This document shows, piece after piece, positions 52,797 to 61,918 of a stretch of 64,000 bases of DNA. This stretch comes from an uncultured Porphyromonadaceae bacterium (GTDB lineage Bacteria > Bacteroidota > Bacteroidia > Bacteroidales > Muribaculaceae). Made by a program: the position numbers and the translations under genes. Location: contig CALKRW010000055.1 in assembly GCA_937989585.1 (NCBI GenBank), forward strand, positions 1 through 64,000, in the 5' to 3' direction. Under the pieces are notes generated by a model, which saw only the letters and a program-made list of their open reading frames with translations, was not told the origin of the DNA and searched no databases. How positions within the stretch are numbered: position 1 is the first letter of the stretch; each line of letters starts with the position of its first letter.

Positions 52797-53750
52797 ATGA
52801 AAAAAACTTTACTCTTAGCAGCAGCCGCTTTCGCCGCTGTTTCAGCAAACGCCGAGGTCTTCACCTACGATTTCGCTACAACCACACCGTTCCTCGAGCA
52901 ACTCACTGCCGCCGGTACGAACTATGATTTCGTCGACAAGTACGGTGCAGACGCCAACACCAACGGCGAAAATTTCATTCTCGATCCGGTCGAAGAAGGC
53001 GGAAAGGGCACAGTTATCACTAACCGTGTGATTTCTCTCCTTGACGGTCAGACCTACCTGGTCACTCCCGATGCAGCCTACACTGAGACTTACGGCAACG
53101 GTGTCATCCCCGCCGAGAACCTCAACTATCCCTTCATCGGCTGGGGTGAGAAAGGCGTGACCCGTACACTCCTTATGCCCGGCTGGGGTTCAACTGAAGG
53201 CTGGGAAGATAAGGCCTACAACGGAGCCACTGAGGCAGACTGGGTTGCTACCAAAAATGGCATTGCTTTCAACCGTCTCGGTACCAAGGGTATCGTTTCT
53301 CGTAACGATACCTATATCCAGTTCCCCGCTGTCACAGGCAATGTCACCGTCACTGTCTGGGCAGGTACCGCCAGCGATAAATCCAGCAAAGAACAGAAAC
53401 TCAATGTTCTCGTTACACCCGTTATTGATGGTGTTGTAACTCCTGAGCAGAATGTCAGCCTTACCAAAGACTACGGTACTTTCCCCGAAAAGCGCATGAT
53501 CAAACTCGACCCCATCAAGTTCGACGCTACAGGCAAATCTGTTGCTTTCCGTATCGGTTGCGACGGCAATGTCCTCCACATCTATCACGTTACCATCGAA
53601 GGTGAGAAGGCAGAAGCAGGCATCGAGAACATCGTCGTCAACGACTTCGACAACACCAACGCTCCCATCTACAACATCATGGGTGTTCAGGTTGACGAAA
53701 ACTACAAAGGCCTCGTCATCAAGAACGGCAAAAAATACATCCAGAAGTAA
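52797..53750 (+). CDS. Secreted accessory protein of the pectin locus, function unknown
   Basis: A 317-residue protein with a signal peptide (residues 1-19, cleaved after ANA). The body is beta-rich. A region about 175-275 (FPAVTGNVTVTVWAG, TKDYGTFPEKRMIKL, GKSVAFRIG) resembles by eye a domain in the neighbouring pectate lyase (about residues 770-855). The C-terminal ~35 residues (PIYNIMGVQVDENYKGLVIKNGKKYIQK in two parts) are a typical Bacteroidales secretion/surface tail. It has no recognised catalytic motif and may bind glycan. It lies between susD and the PL1 gene, each gap holding a terminator. Confidence 0.7.
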   Translation: MKKTLLLAAAAFAAVSANAEVFTYDFATTTPFLEQLTAAGTNYDFVDKYGADANTNGENFILDPVEEGGKGTVITNRVISLLDGQTYLVTPDAAYTETYGNGVIPAENLNYPFIGWGEKGVTRTLLMPGWGSTEGWEDKAYNGATEADWVATKNGIAFNRLGTKGIVSRNDTYIQFPAVTGNVTVTVWAGTASDKSSKEQKLNVLVTPVIDGVVTPEQNVSLTKDYGTFPEKRMIKLDPIKFDATGKSVAFRIGCDGNVLHIYHVTIEGEKAEAGIENIVVNDFDNTNAPIYNIMGVQVDENYKGLVIKNGKKYIQK

Positions 53751-53770
53751 TCCTAACGATTACCTGTCAT

Positions 53771-53822
53771 AAAAAACCGTCGCCCCGCCTTTCTCGAGAA
53801 GGGAGAGGCGACGGCTTTTTAA
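53771..53822 (+). terminator. Terminator of the accessory gene
   Basis: CCGTCGCC (53777-53784) pairs with GGCGACGG (53807-53814); the inner CCTTTCTC/GAGAAGGG arm continues the stem. It is flanked by AAAAAA and TTTTT, 50 bp before the PL1 gene. Confidence 0.88.
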
Positions 53823-53864
53823 CTTAACCAAACTCCAATCATTATTTCAAAGTCTTTCATAACC

Positions 53865-56800
53865 ATGAAAAGAATCCTTAAAGGTCTTGTGTTCTCTGCG
53901 GCCCTGCTTCTTTCAGCACCTTTCACCATGGCCCAGGAACAGCTCGTAGCCTTCCCCGGTGCCGAGGGCTTTGGCCGCTTTGCCACAGGTGCCCGCGGTG
54001 GCACAATCTACCATGTCACCAACCTCGATGACAGCGGCGCCGGCTCGTTCCGTGACGCCGTCAGCGGCACAAACCGCATCATCATCTTCGACGTTGCCGG
54101 CACCATAGTACTTAAATCTCCGCTTGTTGTCAAGGGCAACAATACCATCCTGGGGCAGACTGCACCCGGCGAGGGCATACAGGTCTACGGCGACCGTGTC
54201 TCGTTCTCCGGGGCCAACAACCTCATCGTCCGCCACATGCGTTTCCGCATGGGCATTAAAGGAGCCTCCGGCAAGGACGCCTGCGGCATCGCAAACGGAA
54301 CAAACATGATTTTCGACCACTGTTCCGTACTCTGGGGCAGGGACGAGAACTTCTCGGTCAACTGGGACAAGAAGGGGGAGGAACCCGGAAACATCACTAT
54401 CCAGAACTCCATCATCGGACAGGGTCTGCAGACACACTCCTGCGGCGGCCTTATACAGACCTCAAAGGGTGTGACACTGTTCCGAAACCTCTATATCGAG
54501 AACAAGACCCGCAACCCCAAGGTCAAGGGCCTGAACCAGTATGTCAACAACGTTGTCTATAACTGGGGCAACGGCGGCTGCTACATCATGGGCGAGACCG
54601 AGGGCGCATCCTGGGCCCACATCGAGAACAACTACTTCATCAACGGTCCCTGGAACAACGCGGTCAAGCCATTCATCCGCGGCTCCGAGGCATTCCACTA
54701 CTACGGAGCCGGAAACTATTATGACGACAACAAGGACGGCGTTCTCAACGGTCACCTCATGACAGAGGACGAACAGCGCGGCTGGCTCAGGAACAAGGTT
54801 GTCATTATCGGCGGTAAGGAGACCACCCAGGACTGGGCAAGCACTCCCGTCGAGAGTCTGGACGCCCTCAACAGACTAACCATCCACGAAGTCATCCACA
54901 AGTCTGAGGGCGGAGTACCCGTCATGGACCAGATTCAGTCGGAACAGGACGTCACTATCGCGACTCCCATCCCCGTCATCGAAAACATGATGTCGGCCGA
55001 AGAGGCCTTCCACTGGATTGCAGCCAATGTGGGCGCATCGCTGCCCGTCCGCGACGAAGTCGACCAGTACCTCATCGACGAACTCCTCTCTTATGGCAAG
55101 GACGGAACCAAGAACGGCATCTCATCCGAACTTTCTCTTCCCCACAAGGGCACAGGCATAATCTCTGGCGGCGTGAAGCCTCTCGATACCGACAATGACG
55201 GTATGCCCGACGCATACGAGACTGCCAACGGACTCAACCCCAATGACCCTGCTGACGCAACCGCTATCGCCGCCAACGGCTACATGAACATCGAGAACTA
55301 CTCTTTCACACTCACAGCCGCTTATCCCTACATCAAGAAACCCGTCAACCTCTCCGTAGCCTCTATCGACAAGACCACGGCCACACTGAAGTGGGAACTT
55401 AACGGCAACATCACCGACGGCTTCATCATCGAGGCGGCCGCCGCCAATGGTGAGTACACCGAGGTCGCGCGTGCCGACGCAGGCGCAACCGAAGTTACCG
55501 TCCTCAACCTGACTCCCGAGACCGCATACTCTTTCCGCATCCGCGCATACAACGCTGACGGCCTTTTCTCCGACTACTCAGACGCTGTTTCCGCCGAGAC
55601 CACCGGCGACCCCACCCTTCCCAAAAAGTCCACCAATCCTTCGGTAGCCGACGGCTCGAAAGTCGGCGTTGGCAACGGAATCACCCTTACATGGGATAAC
55701 GACAGCAAGAACTACGCCGGAACCGTTTACTACACCGTCAGCCTAGGTCAGACTGCCGACGCCATGACTGTCGTGGCCGAGAACCTCACCGAACGCAAGT
55801 TCACACCCGAACTCGAGGCCAACAAGACCTACTACTGGCGCGTCGATGCAAAAAATGACCTCGGCACCACCCAGGGCGACGTCTGGTCTTTCTCCACAAC
55901 CAACGGCGGCGTACTCTTCTATGCCGACTTTGCTAAACTTCCCGCTGCCTTCGCCGAGAAATACGGCAATATCACCGGCAATGTTAACATCTTCAACGGC
56001 GCGACAAACCAGGCTGTCGACTTCGACGGCATGATTATCGGCTGCGGTGACGCCAAGATGCGCGTCGTTGCCCTCAACGCCAACAACTGCTCCGACGACC
56101 TCAACGCCGATTACGGTCCTGCCACAGAAGAGGACCGCGGTGCTTCACCCCGAGCCATCCAGTTCGTGACCACCGCCGCCGGCGGTTTCGTCGAGAGCCC
56201 CGAGGTACAGGGTCCCTGCGCAGTCACCCTCTTCATCGGCAACCCTGACGGCAAGTCAGCCACAGTCAAGGTACACACAATCGTCAACGGCGAGACTGTC
56301 GACACACAGAGCATCACCATGACCAAGAAGCGTATCTACAAACTCACCACCAACTACCTGAAATCGGGAGCCGTCAAGTTCCGTTTCGACGCCAATGCCA
56401 AGAAAACCAACGTCAACGACTTCCTCGTAGAACGCTACGTCTATCCCGAAGGTGACGAGCCCCTTGAACTCAAGGCGGGCGAACTCGTCAACGACAACCT
56501 CAGTTATGCCGACGGCGCGATTTCCCTCACCTTCAACCAGGAGATCAAATACAACGGCAACGCTACAGTCTCGGGCAAGCACCAGTACGAGGACATCAGC
56601 GTCTCGGGCAATGGCACACACCTCACAGTCAACTATGAGGCCCTCGATGTCAACAGCGAGTATGTCGTAACGATTCCCTCTGGCGCTGTCACAAACGTGA
56701 AGGGCGACAAGGAATTCGCCGGCACCATCACTCTCCGCACTTCCGACTTCGGCCCCGCAAAGGCTCAGGGCGAGACTCACTTCGGCAAGGCTATAGCAGC

Positions 56801-57389
56801 ACTTCCAGCAAACTTCAAGCCCTTCGATGTCGTGGCTCCCTTCGCCACCGAAGGCTCGCTCGTTCAGGAAAAGCAGAACGACTATCCCCACTGGGTACAG
56901 GCCTCGGGCGAAATTACCGCCGAGCAAGCCGTTATGAGCAAGACCAGCGACAAGGTCATGGCCTACTACGGTCCCCGTGCAGCAAAGATGTACCTCAGCC
57001 TTGAGGCCGAGGGCGCATGCACAGTCAAGATTCAGGAATCCCGCAACTGCGACGTTAATCCCGGATGGCGCACCGTACGCGTCCTCCACGAGACCGACAT
57101 GCCCTTCAACGGCGAGATCGCACTCAACCCCGAGTCGCACTTCATCAAGATTCTTCCCGCAAGCCTCAGCGGCACTGTCACTGTCAAGAATTTTGTCATC
57201 AGCGATGACAAAGGCGACTTCGGTGACTCTGCAGTCAAGGGCATTGAAGCCGATGCTGAAGGTTCAGTCGAGGTATTCTCCGTCAGCGGCGTGCGTCTCG
57301 GTGAATTTGAGAGCATCAGCGACGTAAGACTCCCCTCCGGCCTCTACATTGTCAAGAGCGCAAACGGAGTCCGCAAACTCGCGCTCTGA
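53865..57389 (+). CDS. Secreted multidomain PL1-type pectate lyase
   Basis: An 1174-residue enzyme with a signal peptide (1-23, MAQ). Residues about 25-435 are the right-handed beta-helix (AFPGAEGFGRFATGARGG, IIIFDVAGTI, NTILGQTAPGEGI, LIVRHMRFRMG, FDHCSVLWGRDE), typical of PL1 family pectate lyases that cut polygalacturonate by beta-elimination with Ca2+. DTDNDGMPDAYE (441-452) is a Ca-binding turn. FN3-like modules follow (about 490-575, 582-680), then an accessory beta domain (about 685-860), an Ig-like module (862-960), one more beta domain and a C-terminal sorting tail (about 1110-1174, LPSGLYIVKSANG). It is the catalytic member of the PUL. Confidence 0.88.
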   Translation: MKRILKGLVFSAALLLSAPFTMAQEQLVAFPGAEGFGRFATGARGGTIYHVTNLDDSGAGSFRDAVSGTNRIIIFDVAGTIVLKSPLVVKGNNTILGQTAPGEGIQVYGDRVSFSGANNLIVRHMRFRMGIKGASGKDACGIANGTNMIFDHCSVLWGRDENFSVNWDKKGEEPGNITIQNSIIGQGLQTHSCGGLIQTSKGVTLFRNLYIENKTRNPKVKGLNQYVNNVVYNWGNGGCYIMGETEGASWAHIENNYFINGPWNNAVKPFIRGSEAFHYYGAGNYYDDNKDGVLNGHLMTEDEQRGWLRNKVVIIGGKETTQDWASTPVESLDALNRLTIHEVIHKSEGGVPVMDQIQSEQDVTIATPIPVIENMMSAEEAFHWIAANVGASLPVRDEVDQYLIDELLSYGKDGTKNGISSELSLPHKGTGIISGGVKPLDTDNDGMPDAYETANGLNPNDPADATAIAANGYMNIENYSFTLTAAYPYIKKPVNLSVASIDKTTATLKWELNGNITDGFIIEAAAANGEYTEVARADAGATEVTVLNLTPETAYSFRIRAYNADGLFSDYSDAVSAETTGDPTLPKKSTNPSVADGSKVGVGNGITLTWDNDSKNYAGTVYYTVSLGQTADAMTVVAENLTERKFTPELEANKTYYWRVDAKNDLGTTQGDVWSFSTTNGGVLFYADFAKLPAAFAEKYGNITGNVNIFNGATNQAVDFDGMIIGCGDAKMRVVALNANNCSDDLNADYGPATEEDRGASPRAIQFVTTAAGGFVESPEVQGPCAVTLFIGNPDGKSATVKVHTIVNGETVDTQSITMTKKRIYKLTTNYLKSGAVKFRFDANAKKTNVNDFLVERYVYPEGDEPLELKAGELVNDNLSYADGAISLTFNQEIKYNGNATVSGKHQYEDISVSGNGTHLTVNYEALDVNSEYVVTIPSGAVTNVKGDKEFAGTITLRTSDFGPAKAQGETHFGKAIAALPANFKPFDVVAPFATEGSLVQEKQNDYPHWVQASGEITAEQAVMSKTSDKVMAYYGPRAAKMYLSLEAEGACTVKIQESRNCDVNPGWRTVRVLHETDMPFNGEIALNPESHFIKILPASLSGTVTVKNFVISDDKGDFGDSAVKGIEADAEGSVEVFSVSGVRLGEFESISDVRLPSGLYIVKSANGVRKLAL

Positions 57390-57458
57390 TCATATTCCCG
57401 ACCGGCATTCGCCCGGTCTTGAATCTGACTCCTCCAACATTTTAATTTGTCACTGTCT

Positions 57459-57506
57459 CAGGGACGCCAAACGACTCACAGGTCCGAAGGCGTCCCTGTT
57501 TTTTTT
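57459..57506 (+). terminator. Terminator of the pectate lyase gene
   Basis: A perfect 10-bp stem (57459-57468 cagggacgcc with 57489-57498) and a run of eight T residues form a strong terminator 70 nt past the stop codon. Confidence 0.9.
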
Positions 57507-57635
57507 AATTCGCAAGAAATCTGAACATATTTTCACAGTCGCTTGTTATCTTTTCAAACACTCGAAACACACTCCGAGTACACGATTCAACTAAATAACA
57601 CATAATTCAATATTAAACTAACAAAACACTACATT

Positions 57636-58832
57636 ATGAAAAAGACACTATTACTCACTGCTATCTGCGGGGCATCGCTCTTTGCCGCCAATAGCGCCTA
57701 TGCCCAGGAAGAGACTGTCGTGGTAGCCGAAGAGACCATCGTTTCCGATGTCCCATGCCAGACGCATTATTACTCGACTTCCCGTGACAACTGGTTCATA
57801 CAGATTGGCGCCGGCATCCAGTCCCCCTTCGTCGAGAACTACAATCACGGCGAAAAGCCTCACCGCAAAATCAACGCCGTCTACAACTTCGGCTTCGGCA
57901 AATGGATCAGCCCCTATCTTGGCTGGCGTCTTAACTTCCTCGGAGGCGAGATGCGCTGGAACCAGAACGGAATCAACAAGGCCAATACAGTCAGCGCCCA
58001 TCTGGACTTCATGTGGGACATGTTCAACTCCATGCACGGCGTGAACTCCAGCCGCGTATTCTCGATTATACCATATGTCGGTCTCGGCGGTTCCTACCAG
58101 TGGGATTTCCGTCCCGCAGGCATGATTCAGCGCAACAACGGGAAACCCCGCCACACGTCATGGACCCTTCCCGTCAGCGCAGGCCTGCAGTTACGTTTCC
58201 GCCTGAGCAAGTATGTCGACCTCTTCTTCGAGGGCCGCGCCCAGTTCCACGGTGACAACTACAACAACTATGCCACCGGACGCCCCATCGACATCAACAT
58301 CTCCGGTATCGGCGGCCTCACCTTCAACATCGGTGGCTCCGGCTTCAGGACATATAATCCCTGCGACTACGTAGCATACATCAACTCGCTCAACAACCAG
58401 GTCAACGACCTCCGCGCCGCCCTTGCCGGCACTACCGCCGCCCTCGCCGAGGCCGAGGCCCAGTTACCTTGCCCCGAAGTGACAGAAGCCGCTCCCGCAG
58501 CACAGAGCACTCCTCTTATGGCTACCGTACGATTCCGCATCAACTCTGACGTAGTCACCCCCGAAGAGGAAGTCAATGTCTACAACATCGCTCAGTGGAT
58601 GAAGGCCAATCCCGACCAGAACGTAGTCATCGCCGGCTATGCTGACAAGGACACCGGCACCGCAGCATACAACATGGCACTGTCGAAACGCCGCAGCGAG
58701 ACTGTCCGCGACATCCTCGTCAACAAATACGGCATCAACCCCGACCGTCTGACCCTCACCGCCGAAGGCTCGTCAGTACAGCCCTACGACGTCAACAACT
58801 GGAACCGCATCGTCATCTTCTCCACCAAATAA
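57636..58832 (+). CDS. OmpA-family outer-membrane protein
   Basis: A 398-residue protein with a signal peptide (1-23, AYAQ). An eight-stranded beta-barrel (about 50-245) is followed by a short coiled linker rich in Ala (about 250-285). The C-terminal OmpA domain (about 290-398) has ATVRFRINSDVVTPEEE, VVIAGYADKDTGTAAYNMALSKRRSETVRDIL and LTAEGSS, which binds peptidoglycan. It tethers outer membrane to wall. The gene is monocistronic with strong terminators on both sides. Confidence 0.92.
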   Translation: MKKTLLLTAICGASLFAANSAYAQEETVVVAEETIVSDVPCQTHYYSTSRDNWFIQIGAGIQSPFVENYNHGEKPHRKINAVYNFGFGKWISPYLGWRLNFLGGEMRWNQNGINKANTVSAHLDFMWDMFNSMHGVNSSRVFSIIPYVGLGGSYQWDFRPAGMIQRNNGKPRHTSWTLPVSAGLQLRFRLSKYVDLFFEGRAQFHGDNYNNYATGRPIDINISGIGGLTFNIGGSGFRTYNPCDYVAYINSLNNQVNDLRAALAGTTAALAEAEAQLPCPEVTEAAPAAQSTPLMATVRFRINSDVVTPEEEVNVYNIAQWMKANPDQNVVIAGYADKDTGTAAYNMALSKRRSETVRDILVNKYGINPDRLTLTAEGSSVQPYDVNNWNRIVIFSTK

Positions 58833-58870
58833 CACATACACCGGACCCAAAATCCCGCAACCCGACTCAC

Positions 58871-58910
58871 AAGGACGCGTCCCCAAGGCGCGTCCTTTAC
58901 TGTATTTCAT
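58871..58910 (+). terminator. Terminator of the OmpA-family gene
   Basis: A 9-bp stem (58871-58879 aaggacgcg with 58889-58897) and a TACTGTATTTC tail lie 39 nt past the stop. The tail resembles that after the zapA hairpin. Confidence 0.78.
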
Positions 58911-58953
58911 CAATCCGAAGACCTGATTATAGGGATTTTGTCGGATTTTTTGC

Positions 58954-58961
58954 TAATTTTG
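58954..58961 (+). promoter_or_regulatory. -7 element upstream of the DUF5106 gene
   Basis: TAATTTTG matches TAnnTTTG 74 bp before ATG 59035. The -33 box is not clear. Confidence 0.4.
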
Positions 58962-59034
58962 CATTACGTAAGGTTATGCGCCGTGAGGGCTATGCCACGG
59001 ATGTCATAATTAATATTTTGAAAATTAGACAACT

Positions 59035-60021
59035 ATGAAGATATTCAAGTATTTTGCGGGAATCGTTTCGGCTTTGGTATTGTTCTCATCCTTACCGGTG
59101 ACCGCACAGGATAACGCTTCGGCCAACGAACTGGAAGACGAGGACATCGAACTGCTCGTACCGATTCCCGAACCTCCAAAATCGATTGAGCGTCTCGACG
59201 AACGCTCCAACTACGTTCTGGAGCACTTCTGGGACAATTTCGGCTTCAAGAATGCATTCTCCGCACGCAAACGCTTCGACAAGACCCTCGGTACATTCTT
59301 CTCAGTGACTCCCTATGCCACTGCTGACACCGTACACATGGTAATAGACCGTCTCATCAAGGGCATCGAGAAAGCTCGACCCCAGAATCTCCTTGACCTT
59401 GCCGAGGCCGCCGAACGCTGGGTTCACGGCGATAATGCGGAATATTCGTCCGACGAACTCTACTATCCCTTCCTTGAGGCCGTCGTCAGGAACAAGAAGG
59501 CAAAAGGGCCTCTGCGCGCACGCTTCGAGGCCCAGTACCGCCAGTTGCAGAACTCACGCGTCGGAGCAAATGTAGGCGATTTCTCTTTCAAGAGACCTGA
59601 CGGAGCCACCATGACCCTCGCAGAAGTCTCGACACCGCATATCCTGCTTATGTTCGTCGACCCCGATTGCCCCGACTGCCTTCTGGCCAAAGCACGCCTG
59701 AACGCTGACTTCGTCATCGAGTCACTGGTCAAGAATCAGATCATCGGCATTGTCCCCGTTTACCCGGGCGAGGCGACTGACGAAAAATGGCTGCATTCCG
59801 CGACAACAATGCCCGAGGAATGGATAGCCGGCGCAAATCCCGAGGCCGACCTTCTGTTCGAGATTCCCCAGACTCCAACCATCTACTATATCCACAACGA
59901 CGGAAGCGGCCCGGTGGTCAAGAGCAAGAATGCCTCTGTCGACGGAATTCTCGATGCATTCCACTCCCTGATACAGAACACCTCTGCGCCCAACCAGAGT
60001 CAACCTTCAAACAATCAGTAA
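59035..60021 (+). CDS. Exported DUF5106/thioredoxin-like protein
   Basis: A 328-residue protein with a signal peptide (1-24). Residues about 55-175 match DUF5106, an all-helical module found before thioredoxin-like domains in Bacteroidales. Residues about 180-310 are a thioredoxin fold with a CPDC active site (212-215) in FVDPDCPDCLLA. It probably takes part in periplasmic disulfide exchange; the direction (oxidase or reductase) is unknown. It is followed directly by mnmA, whose TTG start lies 1 bp after its stop. Confidence 0.85.
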   Translation: MKIFKYFAGIVSALVLFSSLPVTAQDNASANELEDEDIELLVPIPEPPKSIERLDERSNYVLEHFWDNFGFKNAFSARKRFDKTLGTFFSVTPYATADTVHMVIDRLIKGIEKARPQNLLDLAEAAERWVHGDNAEYSSDELYYPFLEAVVRNKKAKGPLRARFEAQYRQLQNSRVGANVGDFSFKRPDGATMTLAEVSTPHILLMFVDPDCPDCLLAKARLNADFVIESLVKNQIIGIVPVYPGEATDEKWLHSATTMPEEWIAGANPEADLLFEIPQTPTIYYIHNDGSGPVVKSKNASVDGILDAFHSLIQNTSAPNQSQPSNNQ

Positions 60022-60022
60022 A

Positions 60023-61111
60023 TTGAAGATAGCAGCACTCATCTCCGGCGGCGTAGACAGCGCGGTCGCTGTCTACCGTCTCATTGAACAGGGGCACGAC
60101 GTGCATCTGTTCTACATACGCATAGGCCTCGACACAGACGAAGGCGACTGCTCGGCCGAGGAAGACATCGAGATGTGCACATACATCGCCCGCAAGTTCA
60201 ACCTGCCGTTCGATGTTGTCTCGCTTCACCAGGAGTACTGGGACAATGTGATGGATTACGCACTGCGCACAGTCCGCGAGGGCCTCACGCCCAATCCCGA
60301 CATGATGTGCAACAAGATGATTAAGTTCGGATACTTCGAAGAGCGCTGGGGACATGAGTTCGACCTTACCGCAACCGGCCACTACGCTACGACCCTTTGG
60401 AAAGACGGTCTCAAGTGGCTTGGAACCGGTGTTGACCCCGTCAAGGACCAGACCGACTTTCTGGCCCAGATAACCTACAGCCAGCTCGAGCATCTCGTCT
60501 TCCCCATCGGCGATCTTCCCAAGGCCCGTGTCCGCGAGATTGCACTCGACACACGCATGCCCAACGCCCTTCGCAAGGACTCGCAGGGAATCTGTTTCCT
60601 TGGCAAGATAAATTACAACGACTTTATTAGGCGTCATCTTGGCGAGAAGCCTGGCCCGATAATTGAGATCGAGACCGGACGTAAGATAGGCACTCACCGA
60701 GGCTACTGGTTCCACACAATAGGCCAGCGCAAGGGCCTCGGCCTGAGCGGAGGACCCTGGTATGTCGTTAAAAAAAACATCCACGACAATGTCGTGTACG
60801 TTTCCGGAGGATATGATACCTCGCGGCAGTATGGCAAGGACGTCCATCTGGCCGAGATGCATTTCATTACCGCAGACCCATGGGGACCGGACTGCACACG
60901 CCAACCGATAAAGTTCAAGAACCGACATACACCGGAATTCATGCCTGCAAGCATAACACGCGTCGACAGCGGAGAATATCTTGTCGAGGCCGAGCGCGAC
61001 ATCCAGGGAATCGCCCCCGGGCAGTTCGGCGTTATCTATGACGCCGATGCGCGCGTATGCCTTGGTTCCGGCATTATAACAGGACGTAACGTGGTCGGCA
61101 TCAAGAAATAG
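60023..61111 (+). CDS. mnmA: tRNA-specific 2-thiouridylase
   Basis: A 362-residue ATP pyrophosphatase that thiolates U34 of Glu, Gln and Lys tRNAs. The PP-loop is SGGVDS (8-13), and catalytic cysteines are C96 (NPDMMC) and C191 (SQGICFLG). WFHTIGQRKGLGLSGGPWYV and the C-terminal beta-barrel follow. The start is TTG at 60023: no ATG lies upstream in frame, and the conserved N-terminus begins immediately. The TTG lies 1 bp after the upstream stop, so translation is probably coupled. Bacteroidales often carry two mnmA paralogues; this may be one. Confidence 0.9.
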   Translation: MKIAALISGGVDSAVAVYRLIEQGHDVHLFYIRIGLDTDEGDCSAEEDIEMCTYIARKFNLPFDVVSLHQEYWDNVMDYALRTVREGLTPNPDMMCNKMIKFGYFEERWGHEFDLTATGHYATTLWKDGLKWLGTGVDPVKDQTDFLAQITYSQLEHLVFPIGDLPKARVREIALDTRMPNALRKDSQGICFLGKINYNDFIRRHLGEKPGPIIEIETGRKIGTHRGYWFHTIGQRKGLGLSGGPWYVVKKNIHDNVVYVSGGYDTSRQYGKDVHLAEMHFITADPWGPDCTRQPIKFKNRHTPEFMPASITRVDSGEYLVEAERDIQGIAPGQFGVIYDADARVCLGSGIITGRNVVGIKK

Positions 61112-61152
61112 ACGCCGCTTACATCCTTAAACGGCATATATTGAAACGCAAT

Positions 61153-61806
61153 ATGGAAGACCGAGTCAAACTTAAAGTCATGGGCATTTCCTTCAATCCC
61201 GTGAACAACGATGCTTTCGCTCTGCTTCTGGCAGAGGAGAACGGCCCTATGCGCATTCCCATAATAATTGGTACGCCCGAGGCACAGGCCATAGCCATAC
61301 GCATGGAGGGTGTTCACCCTCCCCGTCCCATGACACACGATCTTTTCTGCTCCTTTGCCCATGCTTTCGGCGTCAGGCTGCGCGAAGTGTTCATATACAA
61401 GTTCGAGGACGGCATTTTTTCTTCAGAAATGACTTTCAGCGACGGACAGCGTCAGGTGGTGCTCGATGCCCGCACATCTGATGCCGTGGCAATTGCCATG
61501 CGGACCGGCGCGCCCATCTATACAACCCGCGAGATTATCGACCAGACTGGCATAGAAATCCCGGAGGATAACAGCGAGGATTCTTCCACCGTGACGGAGA
61601 CACCGGCACACGATGAGCCTCGTGTCGAGAATCTTGCTGTCGAGGAACTGGAGAAAATGCTTGAACGCCTGATTGCCGAGGAGGATTACGAGCAGGCGTC
61701 GCATATATCCGAACTCATAAAACGCAAACGCTCCGCCAGCGAAGATTCCGGAACTTCGCAGGAAGACTCTGGCGATAACAATCCGCTGTTCCCATTTGAT
61801 TTTTAA
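61153..61806 (+). CDS. Bifunctional nuclease family protein (DUF151) with UVR motif
   Basis: A 217-residue protein. Residues 1-130 are a bifunctional nuclease (BFN/DUF151) domain: LKVMGIS, PIIIGTPEAQAIAIRM, MTHDLFCSF and LDARTSDAVAIAMRTGAPIY. A C-terminal UVR motif (about 160-200, LEKMLERLIAEEDYEQASHISELIKRKR) mediates protein interaction, as in UvrB/UvrC and ClpC partners. Homologues have DNase/RNase activity in vitro and stress roles. ATG 61153 is preferred over the TTG at 61141. The gene lies 41 bp after mnmA. Confidence 0.85.
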   Translation: MEDRVKLKVMGISFNPVNNDAFALLLAEENGPMRIPIIIGTPEAQAIAIRMEGVHPPRPMTHDLFCSFAHAFGVRLREVFIYKFEDGIFSSEMTFSDGQRQVVLDARTSDAVAIAMRTGAPIYTTREIIDQTGIEIPEDNSEDSSTVTETPAHDEPRVENLAVEELEKMLERLIAEEDYEQASHISELIKRKRSASEDSGTSQEDSGDNNPLFPFDF

Positions 61807-61918
61807 CTAAACAGTATTAAACAAGCGACATAATTACGGTGTTCCTCTGATATCTGCATAGTTACGGCCTCAGCGGCATCCTTAAATTCTGATACATAAC
61901 AAACTTACCATAATTCTC

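Noticed and set aside
56256..57140. A 294-codon frame antisense to the pectate lyase
   Set aside because: The plus-strand protein is a coherent multidomain sequence with signal peptide and tail; the antisense translation is low-complexity and unlike any family.
59918..60928. A 336-codon open frame antisense to mnmA
   Set aside because: It overlaps the conserved mnmA PP-loop and catalytic cysteines on the other strand and has no start signal or homology; it is a shadow of mnmA.
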